Origin: Microcystis aeruginosa W13-11
Lineage (GTDB): Bacteria; Cyanobacteriota; Cyanobacteriia; Cyanobacteriales; Microcystaceae
Reading direction: 5' to 3'
NCBI GenBank assembly: GCA_009995705.1
Contig: JAADBR010000133.1
Coordinates: 1-14,389 of the forward strand
Length of the DNA: 14,389 bases
Below, piece by piece: positions 1 through 7,258 of the stretch; position 1 is the stretch's first letter, and every line of letters starts with the position of its first letter. A model generated the notes under the pieces. It was not told the origin of the DNA, ran no database searches, and was given only the letters and a program-made list of their open reading frames with translations. A program made the position numbers and the translations under genes.

Positions 1-309
1 ACCAAAGCGTTGTCTGAGAATCGTTTCCATTGAGGGAAGGGCAAGTCCTTCGGTAAAGCTGCCGAATTTGGCACCGAGTCCCCCAATTTGTTTACCTAAT
101 TCTCTGAGTTGTCGGTCGGTTTTCTTCTGTTGTTGGGCGTTTTCCTTCTGTTGTTGACTAACTTCCTTCAATAGTAGGTCAGTCCCCTTCAGTTGTTTGT
201 CAGTTTCTTTTTGAGCAGCAGTTAATTCAGCTTGAGCAGCAGTTAATTCAGCTTGAGCAGTGGCTAATTCGGCTAAGAGTCGCCATACGTCTTCGGATGT
301 AGTTGCCAT
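1..309 (-). CDS. DUF3782-like coiled-coil protein, N-terminal part
   Basis: 103 codons read on the minus strand from an ATG at 309 and run off the window edge, so only the N-terminus is visible. An AGGAGA ribosome site lies 9 nt before the ATG and supports the start. Residues about 13-75 are a charged Gln/Lys/Glu-rich coiled coil built partly from a seven-residue repeat (AQAELTA, twice, then a diverged copy). It runs into a KQIGGLGAKFGSFTEGLALP segment. From memory, that junction is typical of cyanobacterial DUF3782-family proteins, whose unseen C-terminus carries a PD-(D/E)XK nuclease-like fold. Role unknown; such genes are numerous and variable in Microcystis-like genomes. The family call is fairly secure, the function is not. 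Confidence 0.75.
   Translation of the reverse strand, partial: MATTSEDVWRLLAELATAQAELTAAQAELTAAQKETDKQLKGTDLLLKEVSQQQKENAQQQKKTDRQLRELGKQIGGLGAKFGSFTEGLALPSMETILRQRFG
211..273 (-). repeat. 21-bp in-frame tandem repeat (three units)
   Basis: Two identical 21-bp units (211-231 and 232-252) are followed by a diverged third (253-273). Each encodes one heptad of the coiled coil, so a change in copy number lengthens or shortens the coil without breaking the frame. Confidence 0.85.
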
Positions 310-432
310 AGATAATTTTCTCCTGATGTCACCTATTTACTATTTTATTGGATTTCTGCGCTTGCTGAAGGCACTGGGGAGCAGACTGCTGATTCAATTG
401 GGTAAGGTAGAGGCTAATTCATAGAACAAGAA

Positions 433-621
433 TCACCGCCACCACTGACTAACATCCCTAATTCCCTGATACACTTCTCTTAAGGCGACCTCCCCTCCCC
501 AATAAAGGATTAAAGGCGCTAAGTTGGGAATAGTTTCGAGGAAATTAGAACGAGTGAGAGTTCCCAAAGCCTGAAGGGTTTTTTTCCAGAAGGATAGATC
601 AACATGGTTAAGCGTTAACAC
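433..621 (-). pseudogene. Short ORF, probably the C-terminal remnant of a larger protein
   Basis: A 62-residue ORF starting at a GTG. The same frame stays open upstream to 648 with a hydrophobic stretch (LIFVLIITQV), then meets TAG, and I see no ribosome site. The residues look like real protein rather than noise: a Trp/Gly-rich tail with NLAPLILYWGGEVALREVYQ and a terminal QWWR. From memory the tail resembles the C-terminus of the cyanobacterial Ycf55/DUF3685 family, but this is a weak recollection. The most likely reading is a gene fragment left by rearrangement. A genuine small protein is possible. Confidence 0.4.
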
Positions 622-667
622 CTGAGTTATAATTAGAACGAAAATTAACTAAGGCAGTTGTTCTCAA

Positions 668-757
668 ATGAAATTAAAGGAAAGGTGTATTACCGATGGG
701 CAGGGTAATCGAATAGGTGTTCCTTTAGATAACCTAAGTTGCTACCTATGGGATTAA
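668..757 (+). pseudogene. Remnant of a Phd/YefM-like antitoxin gene
   Basis: An ATG opens a 29-codon frame reading MKLKERCITDGQGNRIGVPL and ending in NLSCYLWD before TAA. The first 21 residues follow the start of a common cyanobacterial antitoxin type as I remember it (MxLKExYITDxxGNxIGVxLD, normally followed by a helical region). After the LD position the match is lost and the frame ends. I infer a decayed antitoxin whose 3' part and toxin partner are gone. Upstream, AT-rich sequence shows no clear ribosome site. Confidence 0.5.
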
Positions 758-766
758 GCAAAAAAA

Positions 767-798
767 GCTGCTACAAAAGATAAAAGACGAGTAGCAGC
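767..798 (-). terminator. Rho-independent terminator of the hydrolase gene
   Basis: A perfect 8-bp inverted repeat (GCTGCTAC at 767-774, GTAGCAGC at 791-798) with a 16-nt loop. On the minus strand the stem is followed directly by a run of seven T, and it lies about 40 nt past the stop of the hydrolase gene at 838. Confidence 0.75.
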
Positions 799-837
799 CA
801 AAAAAACGCATCCTCCGTTTTACTATTGCAAGAGTGT

Positions 838-2520
838 CTATTGCCTATGTACTCGCAGTTTCTCAATCAATTGAGATAATTTCTCGTCAGAAGCGGCAGT
901 AATAAAGTCTAATTTAAACTTTTGTCCCTGACTGAGATATTCTGCATAGCTAGACAAAAGAAAAGGACGAAACTTTTCATTATTAGCAATATAAACTTCA
1001 AAAAAAGAGACCAATAAAGCTCCAGTATAATCCTCGATTAGATTTTGATTTGGTAGAGTGATATCGACCACAGACTCTAGGGTTTTTTGCATTCCTGCAT
1101 CCAATTCCGTAAAATTTACATGAGCTTGTCCCTCCACCATAGCCAGATATTTATCTGGCGTTTTTAACCAAGTAAAAGAAATGGCCTGTTCAAAAATCGG
1201 ATTAGCTGCCGGGTCATAACTTCCGGAACCCAAGAGGACAGGAATTGAGATTTTGCTTAAACCTTTTTCCCCAAAAATACTGCGGTTAACGGGATTAGCT
1301 GCAAAAACAGCTGCGACTCGTTCATCGCGAAAATTATAGACCTGTCTAGGCAATTCTAGTGCGCGACATTCCAGGAAAATCGAGATATTAATCCCAGAAT
1401 AAGAACGGTTACAATCTTTAGCAAGATTATCAAAATCGATTGACGCACCAGCAATAGCAATGGCAGTATAACCTCCGAAGGAATGACCAGCTACTCCCAC
1501 ATTAGTTAGGTTAAGTTTACCTTGAAATTGACTATCATTACGTCTTGCTAATTCATCAATGACAAAGCTAATATCTTTGGGTCGGTTAATAAATTCATCT
1601 CGATCAAAAATATTGCGATAATACCCTGCTAACATTCCTTGCATGTATTCGATATCACTGCCGGGGTGTTGCGGTGCTGCTACTAAAAATCCGTAGGAAG
1701 CTAGATGTTCAATTGCTTGGGCATAATCTTCTGGTCGCGAGGCTAATCCGTGGGAAAAAATAATTACAGGTGTTTTACCGTCTCGGAAAGTTTGCGGGAT
1801 ATAAACATCCACATATAAACTGCGATTGCGACTGCTATCGGTTAGGTTCCAAACTTCTTTTTTTACCTGAAAGCTACCGCGCTGACGCAAATCGGGCAAA
1901 CTGGCATAATTAATCGCTGGTTTAACGGCAGCCGCTTCCTCGGCTGCCCAGAGGCGCATATCTTTGGTAAATAATTCAGATACATAAATGGCATAATCAA
2001 GAGCTTTAGCTAATCCAAGGATTTCTTCCCCCTGTAACTGGATATGATTGGGCAATTTTTTCAGGATGTTTAAAAGGGTTAATCCCCCCGGCTCAAAAGC
2101 GGCACTAACAATCGCACCCCGCAGAGCATATTTACCATTAATTCCCCCTTGAATGGTGATGCTTTTACCCAAACGAGAGAGCATATCAGCACCCATCACA
2201 CTATTAAAAAAACGAGATAGTAAAACAGGATCGATGTCAATTTTTGTTAATAAAGCTTCACGAAACTGCTCTCTTGCTTCGGGAGTTACTCTAGCTAAAA
2301 ATTGTTTTAAATTAGCATCGATTTTGCCTTCTTTAGCAAAGGTTTCTAGGGATGCTACCGATAGAGAAAAGACGAGGGGAGTATAGACAAATTCAACTTC
2401 TTCGGCGGCTTTTAGTGGTAAGGCGGTCATAGCTGCAGCGAAAAGACCTAGGAGAAAAGCTCGCAGCCGACGGGTGGGATTATTTCTGGGAAAACGATTT
2501 TGTAAACTGGTGATAATCAT
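838..2520 (-). CDS. Exported alpha/beta hydrolase with N-terminal DUF1400 domain
   Basis: About 560 residues from the ATG at 2520. A TTG ten codons upstream (2550) is less likely, because the ATG gives a clean signal peptide: a basic stretch around residues 17-20, hydrophobic core 21-34 and an LKA cleavage site near 38. Residues about 40-175 match the cyanobacterial DUF1400 domain. A dienelactone hydrolase/PAF-acetylhydrolase-like fold follows, with an SHG oxyanion strand (256-258), nucleophile elbow GHSFGG (Ser347), a probable acid Asp436 in GSYDPA, and His467 in EGQAHVNF. The triad looks complete. Expected to be a periplasmic or envelope esterase or lipase; substrate unknown. Monocistronic, with its own promoter near 2730 and a terminator at 767-798. 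Confidence 0.9.
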   Translation of the reverse strand: MIITSLQNRFPRNNPTRRLRAFLLGLFAAAMTALPLKAAEEVEFVYTPLVFSLSVASLETFAKEGKIDANLKQFLARVTPEAREQFREALLTKIDIDPVLLSRFFNSVMGADMLSRLGKSITIQGGINGKYALRGAIVSAAFEPGGLTLLNILKKLPNHIQLQGEEILGLAKALDYAIYVSELFTKDMRLWAAEEAAAVKPAINYASLPDLRQRGSFQVKKEVWNLTDSSRNRSLYVDVYIPQTFRDGKTPVIIFSHGLASRPEDYAQAIEHLASYGFLVAAPQHPGSDIEYMQGMLAGYYRNIFDRDEFINRPKDISFVIDELARRNDSQFQGKLNLTNVGVAGHSFGGYTAIAIAGASIDFDNLAKDCNRSYSGINISIFLECRALELPRQVYNFRDERVAAVFAANPVNRSIFGEKGLSKISIPVLLGSGSYDPAANPIFEQAISFTWLKTPDKYLAMVEGQAHVNFTELDAGMQKTLESVVDITLPNQNLIEDYTGALLVSFFEVYIANNEKFRPFLLSSYAEYLSQGQKFKLDFITAASDEKLSQLIEKLRVHRQ

Positions 2521-2715
2521 GGAATTTCTAGTTGGGGTAGATGACAGCAATTAAGGGAAAAAATTCGCACGGCGATTGATGTCTAAGTTCGACAAAAATC
2601 GATAAAGTGCCAAGCAAAGTATAACCAAAAAGCATGAGCAAAACCTCGATAGATTAATCTAGGCGATTTTGATTCTGGATTATTGAGTATTTTCTGAAAA
2701 TATCATCTGGTATGG

Positions 2716-2744
2716 ATTTTATATTATAATTGTTTTTTTGTCAA
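2716..2744 (-). promoter_or_regulatory. Sigma-70-type promoter for the hydrolase gene
   Basis: On the minus strand a perfect TTGACA (-35, plus positions 2739-2744) is followed after 17 nt by TAAAAT (-10, 2716-2721). It faces the hydrolase gene, with a leader of about 190 nt before the ATG at 2520. Confidence 0.55.
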
Positions 2745-2814
2745 GACACTGGTTATTAACAAAAAAACGATAAATACATAAATTTAATAAGTGAAAGTGA
2801 TATATTTGGAGATA

Positions 2815-2966
2815 GTAAGGATTCAGGTGTCTCAAATGCAGTCACAGAGCGGCTTCTAAAATCTCAGAACTCGCTAAACTAACAGTTTTATTCTCAATAA
2901 GCACGAAAATTAAGGCTTTCAGCACAGCAAGGGGTTGACTGCTTTTTGTATGACCTGAATCCTTAC
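2815..2966. mobile_element. 152-bp MITE with IS66-like ends and 8-bp target duplication
   Basis: The ends are perfect 14-bp inverted repeats (GTAAGGATTCAGGT at 2815-2828 and its complement at 2953-2966). Similarity continues imperfectly for about 30 bp to a shared GCAGTCA. The element is flanked on both sides by the same 8 bp, TGGAGATA (2807-2814 and 2967-2974). Ends starting with GTAA plus an 8-bp duplication are the known signature of the IS66 family. There is no ORF inside, so it must be moved in trans. It sits in the spacer between the hydrolase and MscS genes. Confidence 0.85.
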
Positions 2967-3085
2967 TGGAGATAAAAATAATCAGATAAGGTTTTTGACC
3001 AAGATAAGTACCTAAGCAAAATTAACTAGACATTTTGATAAAGCTTTTTAACCAATAAATTAATTTTGCACGACTACTTAAATTG

Positions 3086-4396
3086 CTAATTATTGCGAAT
3101 ATGAATATCTTGCTGCGGAAAGGGAATCTCGATATCCTGTTGAGTAAACCTATCAAGAATAACACAATTAACATCACTAATTACTCGTTTTTTCCCGTTA
3201 ACATCATCCAACCAGAACTTTAATTCAAAGTTTAAACTAGAATCACCAAAATTAATAAAAAAGGCTACTGGCTGCGGGTTTTTAAGTATGTTGGGATGTT
3301 GATCCGCAATGTCTAGTAATAAATTCATCACCTGTTCTGCGTTAGAATGATAACCAACTCCAATAACAATTGAACAATAAATCAAGTTATCACTACCCGT
3401 GTAGGTGGTGACATCCTCAGTAAAAAACTTTTGATTGGGGATAATTTTTTCGGAATTATCCGTGAGGATTTGCACTGTTGTCGCTCGAATACCTAGCTTT
3501 TTTACCTGAGAAGTTTGCCCTTCAATATTAATGATGTCACCGGGTTTGAGAACTTTTTCAAATAATAGTAAAATACCGCTAATAAAATTACTGACCACTT
3601 GCTGCATACCGAAACCAATACCCACCGATAAACCGCCAGTAATTGCCGCTATTGCCGTTGCATTAACTCCCACATAACCCAAGATAATAATAAAACCTAA
3701 GACAATAAAAAAATAACGTCCTAACAGTAAAGTTGCTTCAATTTCACCACGATTAGCTTGCTGATTTAAATTAGCAATACTCAAAATTATAGTCTCTATA
3801 AGATCAACAACAATTACTAAAAAATAGGGAGCTATTATCAAAATAAATATGCTTCCCAATGTGATCGGACTATTGAATAAATTGAAAGGAGATATTTTGG
3901 CGATTTCCTGAATATTATTGTAGAAACCAATCATGATCCTCAGGAGAAATAACACGAATAAAGGTGCCAAAAGCCGGAAATGATAATACTTAATTGTATT
4001 GACGGAAAACTTGGCGTATAGTCCAGCTAGTAAACCACGATAAACTAAATAAAACCACAGGAGTTTTATAGATAAACTAATCATTCCCCTTGTCCAATTT
4101 TGACTGAAAAAAATTAGATAATTTAAATCAAGTAAAATTATACTAATAACTGGAAAATCAAGAAACTCTATCAGGATAGCAAAATATTGACGGAGGGTTA
4201 ATTTTTTATCACTATGGATAAAAGTGATGACGTGAGGAAATCTTTTTTCTAAGTAAGACCATAACCATTTTGACAATAACCAAGCAAGAATTAAACAAAG
4301 AAAAATAATCATTAATTGATTTTGAACATTTCTACGTCCTAAAAATAATAATTGGTTAGCAATTATTTCCGAAAGAGAGGGGATATTGTTATTCAT
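3086..4396 (-). CDS. Small-conductance mechanosensitive (MscS-family) ion channel
   Basis: A 436-residue inner-membrane protein with about six hydrophobic segments (near 27-45, 74-95, 106-128, 140-157, 178-200 and 223-245) and then the conserved MscS module. The pore helix lies at about 246-280 (Gly/Ala-rich, GGLSVGIGFGMQQVVSNFISG). The beta domain follows with KPGDIINIEG, then the alpha/beta vestibule, which ends in the family hallmark IPFPQQDIHI. MscS channels open under membrane tension to release solutes on osmotic downshock; five or more helices before the pore is common in cyanobacterial members. It starts 1 nt after the stop of the solute-binding gene, so the two are almost certainly cotranscribed and translationally coupled. 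Which solute or signal links them is not evident. Confidence 0.92.
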   Translation of the reverse strand: MNNNIPSLSEIIANQLLFLGRRNVQNQLMIIFLCLILAWLLSKWLWSYLEKRFPHVITFIHSDKKLTLRQYFAILIEFLDFPVISIILLDLNYLIFFSQNWTRGMISLSIKLLWFYLVYRGLLAGLYAKFSVNTIKYYHFRLLAPLFVLFLLRIMIGFYNNIQEIAKISPFNLFNSPITLGSIFILIIAPYFLVIVVDLIETIILSIANLNQQANRGEIEATLLLGRYFFIVLGFIIILGYVGVNATAIAAITGGLSVGIGFGMQQVVSNFISGILLLFEKVLKPGDIINIEGQTSQVKKLGIRATTVQILTDNSEKIIPNQKFFTEDVTTYTGSDNLIYCSIVIGVGYHSNAEQVMNLLLDIADQHPNILKNPQPVAFFINFGDSSLNFELKFWLDDVNGKKRVISDVNCVILDRFTQQDIEIPFPQQDIHIRNN

Positions 4397-4397
4397 A

Positions 4398-5690
4398 TTA
4401 ATTTATTTTCCCGACTTCCTGATCAAGACCTGATTGAATATAAAGTGTCAGTTGGTGGGCTGCTGTTGAGGAGGATATTTCACCAGCGATCGCTCTTTCA
4501 TACCAAAATTCTCCCCCTTCTAAAATTTTATTCAACTTTTCCCAATCATCCAGAGGAACTGCCACGGCATTGTGAGATTGTTGTAATAATACTGATTCGA
4601 TCGGTAGTAAATTTCCTTCGATCTGCACCCGTCGATTAGTGGGAATAAAACTTTCTGTTTGGACGATTGCTTGCAATTGTTGTTCGGGATTAGTGAGAAA
4701 TTTTCCTAAAGCTAATCCCAACCTATTTTCATTATCACTATTATTACGATTAAATACCATCACCCGTGTATAGAGAATTGGTGCTGCTTTACCTTGAGTG
4801 TCTTGGGGAAGTAAAGCGACTCTGAGATCATCTTGGAGGCTGTTTTTTAAATCGGCAATTTCAATAGAATTACACACATAATAGGTCAAGCGACCTCTAG
4901 CAAAGGCCTCATGAAGTAATTCCCGTTGACGATTGAGGATAAAATTAGGCTGTGACGAGGCAAATTTTAGCCATTCTAGCCATTTTGCCCAACCATCCAA
5001 GCGAGGTTGCAGCCTACCCTGATCATCCCACAAATAGCTGCCAAAAATTGCCATTCCCCAAAAAGTATCTTCAAAAGAGGAAACTATCCCCACAGAATAA
5101 CCTTTGCGCGCACTTTCCACTAATCCCTCTAAACTGGTGGGAGGTTGCTTCAGCAGCGGATCGGTACTAACTTGTAATTTTTTTTGATTGTAACACAGTA
5201 CACGAGTACGAGAACCTAAGGGAATGCCATAGATTTTTCCTTGATAGCTAACTTGTTTTAGGGTTGGGGGATTATAGATAGATAAATCTAGATTTTTTCG
5301 GTCAATTTCCCCCAGTAATCCTTCAGATACTAATCTGGGTATATTTCTCGAAAAAATTAGAATAACACTCGCACCCAATCCGCTTTGAGATTGTTTAAAA
5401 AATCGCTCGGTTATCTCATCGATAGGAATAGCTTGTTCAAGAATTGTCACCTGCGGATTTAATTTTTCAAACTCTTGCAAACCGAGACCTAGTACTTCAG
5501 TTAAATTGCCCTCTTCTGGATACCAAACCAAAAGGGTTCCTTGACGTCGCTCCGATGATTGGTTAGGAAGATCACTAAAACAAGCATAAAGAAAAATTGG
5601 CATCAAGATAAAAAGCAATAGGAACGATATAATCATCCTTGCTTTTTTACTTCTCCAAGCAGTTTTAACTCTGAGTCTTAGGGATTGCAT
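4398..5690 (-). CDS. ABC-type extracellular solute-binding protein (family 1), lipoprotein
   Basis: 430 residues from an ATG at 5690, preceded by AAGGA 9 nt upstream. The N-terminus has a basic stretch (to about 18), a hydrophobic core (19-34) and LYAC with Cys37, a slightly atypical lipobox (Tyr at -2). The mature part begins with GTLLVWYPEEG and continues with a FEKLNPQVT strand, a hinge-like YQGKIYGIPLGSRTRVLCYN segment and a C-terminal YIQSGLD. This is the layout of family-1 (maltose-type) binding proteins, usually sugar or small-solute receptors for an ABC importer. No permease or ATPase gene lies nearby; instead an MscS channel follows after 1 nt. The ligand is unknown. It could be an orphan receptor working with distant transporter subunits. 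Confidence 0.88.
   Translation of the reverse strand: MQSLRLRVKTAWRSKKARMIISFLLLFILMPIFLYACFSDLPNQSSERRQGTLLVWYPEEGNLTEVLGLGLQEFEKLNPQVTILEQAIPIDEITERFFKQSQSGLGASVILIFSRNIPRLVSEGLLGEIDRKNLDLSIYNPPTLKQVSYQGKIYGIPLGSRTRVLCYNQKKLQVSTDPLLKQPPTSLEGLVESARKGYSVGIVSSFEDTFWGMAIFGSYLWDDQGRLQPRLDGWAKWLEWLKFASSQPNFILNRQRELLHEAFARGRLTYYVCNSIEIADLKNSLQDDLRVALLPQDTQGKAAPILYTRVMVFNRNNSDNENRLGLALGKFLTNPEQQLQAIVQTESFIPTNRRVQIEGNLLPIESVLLQQSHNAVAVPLDDWEKLNKILEGGEFWYERAIAGEISSSTAAHQLTLYIQSGLDQEVGKIN
4486..4493. repeat. HIP1 site (GCGATCGC)
   Basis: The exact 8-bp palindrome GCGATCGC, inside the solute-binding gene. HIP1 is over-represented in many cyanobacterial genomes and supports the taxonomic call. Confidence 0.8.
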
Positions 5691-5762
5691 CGATCGTGAT
5701 CCTTCAAAAATATTGCCATAGACCCATAGTACATGAAAAGGTGACTAATAATCCTCATCAGA

Positions 5763-5789
5763 AAAATAATTAACATGATCTTTTGTCAA
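5763..5789 (-). promoter_or_regulatory. Possible promoter of the solute-binding/MscS operon
   Basis: On the minus strand TTGACA (plus positions 5784-5789) is followed by TATTTT (5763-5768) after 15 nt. The -35 is perfect, but the -10 is weak and the spacer short. It lies about 75 nt before the ATG. Confidence 0.35.
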
Positions 5790-5918
5790 GAGCCACCAGT
5801 ATAGCAACAATCCCAGTGAAAAATTTGTGCGAGTTAAACTGCTGACCTATCTAAAGGTTGCATCTCATATTTGGGACGTTCTCTCACCTATAGGTAAGTA
5901 GCAAAAGTTATTAAAAGA

Positions 5919-5937
5919 GGGCGAATGCAATTCGCCC
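5919..5937. repeat. Short palindromic repeat (GGGCGAAT hairpin)
   Basis: A perfect 8-bp stem (5919-5926 and 5930-5937) around a 3-nt loop. It belongs to the dispersed type written GGGCGAATGCAATTCGCCCC that I remember as common in intergenic DNA of cyanobacteria. Confidence 0.75.
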
Positions 5938-5966
5938 CTACAATAATATTATCGCGCCAATGGTAG

Positions 5967-6008
5967 GGGCGCACCGTGGTCAGTGAGTTTGTCGAACTGC
6001 GTGCGCCC
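5967..6008. repeat. Composite hairpin repeat (GGGCGCAC arms)
   Basis: Perfect 8-bp arms GGGCGCAC (5967-5974) and GTGCGCCC (6001-6008). Between them lies a nested imperfect hairpin around CAGTGAGTTTGTCGAACTG, itself a widespread REP-like motif. It looks like one repeat inserted into the loop of another. Confidence 0.65.
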
Positions 6009-6246
6009 AAATCTAATATAGATATTTCTATACAAGCGAGTTTTATAGTTGATTTTATAACACTATCACACCCAGTTTAAATGGGCAATAGCTTAAGGAA
6101 GCTGTGCTTAGTATGAGTGAGATTTCTGTTATTAATAATTATGTAATGAGGAGAGAGTGATACCTGCATTAACTTTACTGTATCAACCAATAACCTACCG
6201 AAGCAATCTTTACCCTATGATTAGAGTCTAAAAGACGAGGTACTTT

Positions 6247-6391
6247 ATGAAACTATTTACAGCAATTATCGAAAGAGATATAGAGACTAATCTCTATGTT
6301 GGTTATGTTCCTGGATTGGTGGGAGCGCATTGCTAAGGAGAAACCTTAGAAAGAGGTAATTGAAATGTTATTAGAGGATGAATATATGAAC
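6247..6391 (+). pseudogene. Broken HicB-family antitoxin gene
   Basis: The ATG at 6247 opens MKLFTAIIERDIETNLYVGY followed by VPGLVGAHC. This is the start of a HicB antitoxin, the partly degraded RNase H-like fold that blocks HicA mRNA interferases. The frame then hits TAA (6334-6336), continues GETLERGN, hits TGA, and resumes in another frame at about 6356 as VIEMLLEDEYMNP. Intact relatives have GETLEE..NLKEVIEMLLED here, so about ten codons are missing as well as the stop and the frame shift. A palindromic repeat (6404-6422) sits just past the break point. No hicA is visible. Clearly dead. Confidence 0.75.
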
Positions 6392-6403
6392 CCTGTCCTG
6401 TAG

Positions 6404-6422
6404 GGGCGCAAGCCTTGTGCCC
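6404..6422. repeat. Short palindromic repeat (GGGCGCAA hairpin)
   Basis: An 8-bp stem with one G-U pair (6404-6411 and 6415-6422) around a 3-nt loop, preceded by TGTAGG. It is of the same dispersed class as the repeat at 5967 and abuts the end of the hicB remnant. Confidence 0.65.
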
Positions 6423-6515
6423 TCGCCCTCTTCATCTCGTCGATAGCCCTCTATCTAATAATTTTCTCTGTTCATGGGAAATCTAGCGTTTCAGCGATAA
6501 GTTATGCCTAAATGC

Positions 6516-6546
6516 TTGGTCAATACTGTGATTTAATTGCTATAAT
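6516..6546 (+). promoter_or_regulatory. Probable promoter of the 6620-8861 cluster
   Basis: A perfect TATAAT (6541-6546) has a weak TTGGTC upstream (6516-6521) at a long 19-nt spacing. Transcription would start near 6553, about 65 nt before the first ATG. Confidence 0.5.
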
Positions 6547-6619
6547 GAGTTAAAATAAGAGGCAGTATATTTCAATATCTTAGTACACTCAGTACGGAAG
6601 AACCGCAGGGAGTTGTATC

Positions 6620-6967
6620 ATGGAACTTTTGACGCTATTGGCTACAGGAGTCACGATTATTTTGGGGGGAGCGTTAGCCCGTGTGGGGGAGCTTGCCTTA
6701 GATGGTTCCCTTGAAAAACTGAATAATTTAATCGCAGCTAAGTCTCCTGATACTTTAAAAAAGTTGGAATCGGCTAATCAAAATCCTGCTTTGTTACCTG
6801 AAACGATTGAGGTAATGGCGACTTTACTAGAAGATCCAGAAATGCGAAGAGTTGCAGAACAAGCGGTTAAGGAAAATGAATCTAATCCTTACGTTATTAA
6901 TATGATGAAAAATGTTGGAATTGTTAATCAAGGAACAATTCATAATCCGACTTTTAACTTCAACTGA
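6620..6967 (+). CDS. Small helical protein with C-terminal amyloid-motif-like tail (putative effector)
   Basis: 115 residues; AGGGAG at 6607-6612 is 7 nt before the ATG. Residues 3-28 are a hydrophobic, Gly/Ala-rich segment that could bind or enter a membrane. Residues 29-90 are helical and charged (LEKLNNLIAAKSPDTLKKLE, then EDPEMRRVAEQAVKEN). The last 17 residues, VGIVNQGTIHNPTFNFN, form an Asn/Gly/Phe-rich beta-prone tail. The layout resembles bacterial effectors of the Bell-domain type, in which a roughly 100-residue helical domain carries a C-terminal amyloid signalling motif read by an NLR-like sensor. That is inference. First gene of the cluster, upstream of a TPR gene. Its frame stays open for 97 codons past the TGA, so it may also be a truncated form of a longer protein. 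Confidence 0.7.
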   Translation: MELLTLLATGVTIILGGALARVGELALDGSLEKLNNLIAAKSPDTLKKLESANQNPALLPETIEVMATLLEDPEMRRVAEQAVKENESNPYVINMMKNVGIVNQGTIHNPTFNFN

Positions 6968-7258
6968 CCACAGCCGCCTGTAGGGGAGCAGGTTAAACAA
7001 AACCCTGCTAACTTAGATACAACGAGTGAGAGTTACAAGTCTATTTCGACTTCTCTTTCTAATCTTGATTACGGCATTGAAAGTCTATGTAAATTGAAAG
7101 CAACTTTCTACAAACTTAAGGGAAATGCACGTCAACAGGAGGGCAAAGTTAATATAACAGTTAAAGAATTATCAGAATGGATTCAGGCAATTCAATCCGC
7201 AGAATCACAATTTGAGCAAGTTTTAAATTTATTGGAGGATGATGATGATTCAGATTAA
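6968..7258 (+). pseudogene. Same-frame continuation of the 6620 gene beyond its TGA
   Basis: Directly after the TGA at 6965-6967 the same frame stays open for 96 sense codons (PQPPVGEQVKQNPANLDTTS onward, ending EDDDDSD) before TAA at 7256. It contains no ATG or GTG. The composition is protein-like: helical and charged (KVNITVKELSEWIQAIQSAE), with an acidic C-terminus. Its end carries the ribosome site and start codons of the TPR gene, overlapping it by 14-20 nt. Either a nonsense mutation split a 212-codon gene, or this is a separate gene that lost its start, or TGA is read through at low level. The 6620 product ending naturally at FNFN would favour two genes. Confidence 0.55.
7234..7238 (+). 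promoter_or_regulatory. Ribosome site deciding the TPR start
   Basis: GGAGG is followed by three consecutive in-frame ATGs at 7239, 7242 and 7245. Spacing is 0, 3 and 6 nt, so the third (7245) is the best start. Confidence 0.7.

Larger units (their letters stand above)
5691..6246. other. Gene-free spacer upstream of the hicB remnant
   Basis: Apart from the possible minus-strand promoter and two hairpin repeats, I see no credible gene here. Short open stretches around 6112-6230 (one starting MSEISVINNYVMRRE) have no ribosome site and no family resemblance. In particular I find no trace of a hicA toxin before the hicB remnant. Confidence 0.5.

Noticed and set aside
211..273. 21-bp tandem repeats considered as a CRISPR-like array
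   Set aside because: The units are contiguous without spacers and encode heptads of a coiled coil, so they are a coding tandem repeat.
2153..2386. 77-codon plus-strand ORF inside the DUF1400 hydrolase
   Set aside because: Lies wholly antisense to a well-supported gene and has no ribosome site or family-like motif.
4352..5170. Two plus-strand ORFs (95 and 72 codons) across the solute-binding gene
   Set aside because: Antisense to a recognisable binding protein; no motif and no start signal.
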